From Acanthamoeba sp. SK_2022b (Eukaryota; Discosea; Longamoebia; Acanthamoebidae): DNA of 64,000 nucleotides. Within the stretch, counting starts at the first letter, position 1. Each line of letters begins with the position of its first letter. The stretch spans positions 124,001 through 188,000 of the forward strand of contig JANDJZ010001746.1 of the NCBI GenBank assembly GCA_027943245.1, written 5' to 3'. Shown piece by piece: positions 59,841-64,000 of this stretch. Both the position numbers and the translations under genes were made by a program. The notes under the pieces were generated by a model that was given only the letters and a program-made list of their open reading frames with translations, was not told where the DNA came from and searched no databases.

Positions 59841-60985
59841 GCTTTCGCCAGCTCCAACACAGCCTGAGCGGCCTGTTCGTCCGCACCGCAACGGATGCTT
59901 TGGTGCAAAGTAAGGAAAGTCTGTTTCAGCGCTTCGGTTTGCGGGCTCTCTTCCAGCAGCGGCATCACGGCGGCGGCCAGTTTGTCCGGCACGCAGTCAT
60001 GCTGCAGCAGCTCGGTGACGATCTCGCGCCCCGCCAGCAGATTCGGCAGCGAAACGTAAGGCGTTTTCACCAGCCTCTGCGCCAGCCAGAAAGTGAACGG
60101 TTTCATGCGATAGCCCACCACCATCGGGCACTTGGCCAACATGCACTCCAGCGCCGCCGTGCCGGACGCCAGCAGCGCCGCGTCGCTGGCAATCATCGCC
60201 TCGCGCCCCTGGCCGTTCAGCAGGTGTACGGTCAGGTCCGGCGCCACTTCCGCCTTGATGCGCTCAAACTGCTCGCGCCGTTTGGCGTTAACCAGCGGCA
60301 CCACCACTTCAAGCTCAGGATAACGCGTGCGCAGCAGCTGCGCTGTTTTGAGGAAGTCGGCGCTAAGCATCTCGACTTCGGCGCCGCGGCTGCCCGGCAA
60401 CAAGGCCAGACAGCGCGCCTGCGGATCGATGCCAAGCTGAGCGCGCGCCGCCAGCCGATCGGGCTGTAACGGCATGGCATCTGCCATGGTATGGCCGATA
60501 AACCGGCAAGGCACGTTGAAGCGATCGTAAAACGCTTTTTCGAAAGGGAGAAAGGCCAGCACCAGATCGGTGGCTTTGCCAATTTTGAAAACGCGCTTTT
60601 GCCGCCAGGCCCACACGGAAGGGCTGACGTAGTGAATGGTGCGGATGCCGCGCTGCTTGAGGCGGCCTTCCAGCGTGATGTTGAAGTCCGGCGCGTCAAT
60701 GCCGACAAACACGTCCGGCCGCAGCTCGCCGAAGCGGCGGGTGAGATCCTTGCGGATCTTCAACAGGCGTGGCAAACGCTCGAGCACTTCCACCACGCCC
60801 ATGACCGCCAGCTCTTCCATTTCGTACCAGGCTTCGCAGCCTTCGGCCTGCATCAGCGGGCCGGCGACGCCAACGAAACGCGCGTCGGGGATCTGCGCCT
60901 TGAGCGCGCGGATCAAACCGGCGCCGAGAATGTCACCGGAGGTTTCTCCGGCGACCAATCCGATAGTCAATGGACGATTCGACAT
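59837..60985 (-). CDS. lpxB: LpxB, lipid A disaccharide synthase
   Basis: 382 residues, E. coli length. GT19 glycosyltransferase with [34 protein letters not shown], and [12 protein letters not shown]. It condenses UDP-diacylglucosamine and lipid X to the lipid A disaccharide at the inner membrane. Three bases after lpxA; overlaps rnhB. Confidence 0.97.
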   Translation of the reverse strand: MSNRPLTIGLVAGETSGDILGAGLIRALKAQIPDARFVGVAGPLMQAEGCEAWYEMEELAVMGVVEVLERLPRLLKIRKDLTRRFGELRPDVFVGIDAPDFNITLEGRLKQRGIRTIHYVSPSVWAWRQKRVFKIGKATDLVLAFLPFEKAFYDRFNVPCRFIGHTMADAMPLQPDRLAARAQLGIDPQARCLALLPGSRGAEVEMLSADFLKTAQLLRTRYPELEVVVPLVNAKRREQFERIKAEVAPDLTVHLLNGQGREAMIASDAALLASGTAALECMLAKCPMVVGYRMKPFTFWLAQRLVKTPYVSLPNLLAGREIVTELLQHDCVPDKLAAAVMPLLEESPQTEALKQTFLTLHQSIRCGADEQAAQAVLELAKA

Positions 60986-60988
60986 AAC

Positions 60989-61777
60989 TCAGCGAATGAT
61001 GCCGCGGGTGGAACGGGTGAAGAAATCGAGGTACAGCTGCACCACCGGTTGCTCTTTAGCCAGGGCTTCGATTTCCGCTTTCGCTTCATCCAGCGTTTTC
61101 TCGCTGCGATACAGGATCTTGTAGGCGTTACGAATCGCCTGCATTTCATCCTTGTCAAAACCGCGACGCTTCAGGCCAATCGCATTGACGCCGAACGGTG
61201 TCGCGTGGTTGCCCTGAGCGATGACGAAAGGAGGCACGTCCTGAGCGACGCCGGAACAACCGCCTACCATCACATGCGCACCGATAACGCAGAATTGGTG
61301 GATCGCCGTCATGCCGCCGATGATGGCGTGATCGTCGATTTCCACGTGTCCGCCGAGCGTAGCGTTGTTGGCCAGCACACAGAAATTACCGACCACGCAG
61401 TCATGCCCGATATGCGTATTGACCATCAGCAGGTTATCGTTGCCCACTTTGGTCAGGCCAGTGCCCTGCGCGGTGCCGCGGTGAATGGTGACGCTTTCGC
61501 GGATGCGGTTGCGATCGCCCACTTCAACGCGCGTCGGTTCGCCCGCGTATTTCAGATCCTGATTCACTTCACCGATGGAGGCGAACTGATAAATCTGGTT
61601 ATCGCAGCCGATCTTGGTAATGCCGTTCACCACCACGTGGGATTTCAGCACCGTGCCGGCGCCGATTTCCACCTGGGAACCGACGTAGCAGAAAGGGCCG
61701 ATATGCACGTTGGCGCCGATCACGGCGCCTTCTTCGACTATCGCGCTAGGATGGATAAAGGCGGTTTGGTCAATCAC
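60989..61777 (-). CDS. lpxA: LpxA, UDP-GlcNAc O-acyltransferase
   Basis: 262 residues, E. coli length. Left-handed beta helix made of hexapeptide repeats ([24 protein letters not shown]), with the catalytic histidine in HRGTAQG and/or GHDCVVGN region, and a C-terminal helical domain. It performs the first step of lipid A synthesis from 3-hydroxyacyl-ACP. Begins three bases after fabZ. Confidence 0.97.
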   Translation of the reverse strand: MIDQTAFIHPSAIVEEGAVIGANVHIGPFCYVGSQVEIGAGTVLKSHVVVNGITKIGCDNQIYQFASIGEVNQDLKYAGEPTRVEVGDRNRIRESVTIHRGTAQGTGLTKVGNDNLLMVNTHIGHDCVVGNFCVLANNATLGGHVEIDDHAIIGGMTAIHQFCVIGAHVMVGGCSGVAQDVPPFVIAQGNHATPFGVNAIGLKRRGFDKDEMQAIRNAYKILYRSEKTLDEAKAEIEALAKEQPVVQLYLDFFTRSTRGIIR

Positions 61778-61780
61778 GGA

Positions 61781-62236
61781 TTAAGCCTCCCGGCTGCGGG
61801 CACACATCATGGTTGCTTCGCAGACAATTTTACCGTCAACGGTCGCCACGCCTTTGAAGCGAGTCAGGCCGCGGCGAGTTTTCTCGAAGGTGACTTCCAT
61901 GACCATCTGATCCCCTGGCACCACAGGACGCTTGAAGCGTGCTTCGTCGATACCGGCGAAGTAATACAGCTCGCCCGGCTCCAGTTTGCCGACGCTTTTA
62001 AACGCCAGGATACCGGTGGCCTGCGCCATGGCTTCCAGGATCAATACGCCTGGGAAAATCGGTTTGCCAGGGAAGTGGCCCTGGAAAAACGGTTCGTTCA
62101 CCGATACGTTCTTCACCGCACGCAGATATTTGTGCTCTTCAAACTCGAGGACGCGGTCGACCAGCAAGAACGGGTAACGGTGAGGAAGCAGATCCAAAAT
62201 TTCTGCAATATCCAGAGTATGAGTGTCAGTAGTCAA
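61781..62236 (-). CDS. fabZ: FabZ, 3-hydroxyacyl-ACP dehydratase
   Basis: 151 residues from a TTG start at 62236 with AGGAAGAG upstream; E. coli fabZ also starts with TTG at this point, and the longer frame to 62329 is not conserved. Hot-dog fold with active-site histidine in [12 protein letters not shown] and glutamate in LILEAMAQ. It dehydrates 3-hydroxyacyl-ACP in fatty acid elongation and competes with LpxA for the C14 substrate. Confidence 0.96.
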   Translation of the reverse strand: MTTDTHTLDIAEILDLLPHRYPFLLVDRVLEFEEHKYLRAVKNVSVNEPFFQGHFPGKPIFPGVLILEAMAQATGILAFKSVGKLEPGELYYFAGIDEARFKRPVVPGDQMVMEVTFEKTRRGLTRFKGVATVDGKIVCEATMMCARSREA

Positions 62237-62396
62237 AATACTCTTCCTGTCTCTAAAAACTGATGGCATCAACAACACGGCCTGCGCTGACCCCAAAAGG
62301 AGATCATCATGCAGGCCGCAAATTAACATCTCTTTGCGCTTTTGGTCTCACGACCAACGCGTTTCGTTTTGTCCCCGTCAGGGCGGGCGGCAATGA

Positions 62397-63419
62397 TTAG
62401 TCTTTTCCGACTTTACGTTCGACAGCTTTCAAGCGCTTGCTGATCTCATCGATATTCATCACCAACGCAGCGGTTTTACGCCAAACCTTGTTAGGCTGCA
62501 ACGGAATGCCCGAAGAGTATACCCCAGGTTCGGTGATTGGTCGCATAACCATTCCCATTCCGGTAACAACAACCTTGTCGGCAATCTCCATGTGACCGTT
62601 GATCACGCTGGCACCGCCGATCTGGCAGTAGCGGCCGATTTTCAGGCTGCCGGCCATGATCACGCCGCCGGCGACGGCGGTATTGTCGCCAATCACGACG
62701 TTATGTGCAATCTGGCATTGGTTGTCGATGATAACACCATTCCCGATTTGGGTGTTATCCAAAGCGCCGCGGTCAATGGTGGTGCAAGCGCCGATTTCGA
62801 CGCGATCGCCGATAATCACCGTGCCCAACTGAGGGATTTTGATCCACTCGCCGCGCTCGTTCGCATAGCCGAAACCGTCCGCGCCGATCACGGTGCCGGA
62901 CTGGATCAGGCAGCGCTGGCCAATTTCAACCGCATGATAAATCGTGACGTTCGCCCACAGACGCGTTCCCGCGCCGATGCGTGCGTGTTTGCCAATGAAG
63001 CAACCCGGGCCGATAACCACGTTATCGCCCAGCACCGCACCCGACTCGATCACCGCGTTCGCCCCAATGGCGACGTTGTGCCCCAGCTGCGCTTCAGGCG
63101 AGATCACCGCGCTTGGCGCGATATCCTGCGCCGGCGCCGGCGTGGTGTCCATCAGCTGCGCCATGCGCGCGTAGGTCAGGTAAGGGTTCTTAACCACCAG
63201 CGCCGCAGTACGGCAGTGTGGTAAATCCGCTTCGGTAAGCACCACGGCGCTTGCCTGGCAGGAAGACAGCTGCTCTTGATAGCGGCTGTTTGACAAAAAC
63301 GTGATTTGGCCAGGCTGTGCCGAATGCATAGAAGCAATGCCGGTGATGACGAGATCGCCATCACCGTGCAATTGTGCATCCAACTGCTGCGCTAAATCAG
63401 CCAGTCGAATTGAAAGCAT
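62397..63419 (-). CDS. lpxD: LpxD, UDP-3-O-acylglucosamine N-acyltransferase
   Basis: 340 residues (E. coli 341). N-terminal uridine-binding domain ([29 protein letters not shown]), a left-handed beta helix of hexapeptide repeats with the catalytic histidine in [13 protein letters not shown], and a C-terminal helix. Adds the N-linked acyl chain in lipid A synthesis. Three bases after skp; 160 bases before fabZ, and I see no gene in that gap. Confidence 0.97.
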   Translation of the reverse strand: MLSIRLADLAQQLDAQLHGDGDLVITGIASMHSAQPGQITFLSNSRYQEQLSSCQASAVVLTEADLPHCRTAALVVKNPYLTYARMAQLMDTTPAPAQDIAPSAVISPEAQLGHNVAIGANAVIESGAVLGDNVVIGPGCFIGKHARIGAGTRLWANVTIYHAVEIGQRCLIQSGTVIGADGFGYANERGEWIKIPQLGTVIIGDRVEIGACTTIDRGALDNTQIGNGVIIDNQCQIAHNVVIGDNTAVAGGVIMAGSLKIGRYCQIGGASVINGHMEIADKVVVTGMGMVMRPITEPGVYSSGIPLQPNKVWRKTAALVMNIDEISKRLKAVERKVGKD

Positions 63420-63422
63420 GTG

Positions 63423-63920
63423 TTATTTAACCTGTTTCAGCACGTCAGCAGTGATATCTTTGGAAGAGTCTGCATAGGCAACGGCGTTGGCGTCGATCAC
63501 CACGTCATAACCGCCTTTGCTGGCAACAGATTTCACAGCGTCCTGGATACGGCTCAGGATCTTGTTACGCTCTTCCATCTGGCGACGACGGTTGTCCTGC
63601 TCGAAAGCCTGCGCTTTCTGAGAGAACTGCTCGCGCTGTGCCATCACGTCTTTTTCCAACTTGCTGCGGTCGCTGGCTTTCATGGTAGCGCCGTCACGCT
63701 GCAGACGTTGCATTTTGGTCTGCAGGCTACGTTCCATGTTCTGGAGTTCGCTTGCACGGCCTTTAAACTCGTTTTCCAGCTGTTTAGCGACCGCTTCGCG
63801 GGCCGGCAGCTGTTGGAAAATGCTGGAGACGTTAACGACAGCGATCTTATCTGCTGCCTGAACGCCAGCTGAAGCAGCCATTGCTAAACCGAGGCCTGCG
63901 GCACACAACCACTTTTTCAC
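63423..63920 (-). CDS. skp: Skp (OmpH), periplasmic outer-membrane-protein chaperone
   Basis: 165 residues from a GTG at 63920 with AAGGAG 6 bases upstream; the open frame extends to 63998 without conservation. Signal peptide ending SAGVQAA, then the trimerising core and long coiled-coil arms rich in K, E, R and Q ([26 protein letters not shown]), ending [18 protein letters not shown]. It carries unfolded porins to BamA. bamA is expected just beyond the right edge. Confidence 0.96.
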   Translation of the reverse strand: MKKWLCAAGLGLAMAASAGVQAADKIAVVNVSSIFQQLPAREAVAKQLENEFKGRASELQNMERSLQTKMQRLQRDGATMKASDRSKLEKDVMAQREQFSQKAQAFEQDNRRRQMEERNKILSRIQDAVKSVASKGGYDVVIDANAVAYADSSKDITADVLKQVK

Positions 63921-64000
63921 TATAAACTCCTTACCATCACCCATTTGTGTCATATGACACTGAAGTACACAATTTGCCAGACTTATCCCACCAAACAATG

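Overview
The window is chromosomal DNA from an enterobacterium of the Serratia type, most likely Serratia marcescens or a close relative. The evidence is high GC coding sequence, housekeeping proteins very close to Escherichia coli in sequence and order (skp-lpxD-fabZ-lpxA-lpxB-rnhB-dnaE-accA-ldcC-yaeR, tilS-rof-yaeP-yaeQ-arfB-nlpE-proS-trmO-rcsF-metQIN-gmhB), and a combined enterobactin/vibriobactin-type siderophore locus of the kind reported for serratiochelin in Serratia. Species assignment is inference; no rRNA gene lies in the window.

Positions 1-27500 are an iron-acquisition island. One half is enterobactin-like: entC-entE-entB (2,3-dihydroxybenzoate synthesis and activation), a YncE-family gene, the exporter entS, fes-mbtH-entF, and the receptor fepA. 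The other half is vibriobactin-like: the multidomain synthetase VibF appears as three separate genes (Cy at 21236-22846, Cy-A at 22911-26006, C-PCP-C at 15619-18528), together with a VibH-like free condensation enzyme (26049-27392), a second TonB-dependent receptor and a second YncE-family gene. Fur-box-like sequences precede entC, entS, fes/fepA, the receptor/Cy pair and the VibH-like gene. EntE/EntB should supply dihydroxybenzoyl thioester, the VibH-like enzyme should load it on a diamine, and the split VibF should add an oxazoline from a beta-hydroxy amino acid. The EntF here carries a serine-type specificity code plus thioesterase, so a tri-serine catecholate is also plausible. entA, entD and fepBCDG are not in the window.

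Positions 27600-34000 hold gltP and the divergent acetate operon acs-yjcH-actP. Between actP and gmhB (34029-34317) lies what looks like a deleted rRNA operon: the upstream half of an rrn P1 promoter and an rrn distal terminator region, with no 16S, 23S or 5S gene between them. In E. coli an rrn operon occupies this place after gmhB.

Positions 34341-43100 hold gmhB, the MetJ-controlled metNIQ transporter, and rcsF, trmO, proS, nlpE, arfB, yaeQ, yaeP and rof. Positions 43141-52400 hold a small cytochrome c, tilS, and the acid-stress block cadC-cadB-cadA-dtpC, here lodged between tilS and yaeR/ldcC, so both lysine decarboxylases lie within 9 kb. Positions 52448-64000 hold ldcC, accA, dnaE, rnhB and the lipid A/fatty acid genes lpxB, lpxA, fabZ, lpxD and skp, all on the minus strand.
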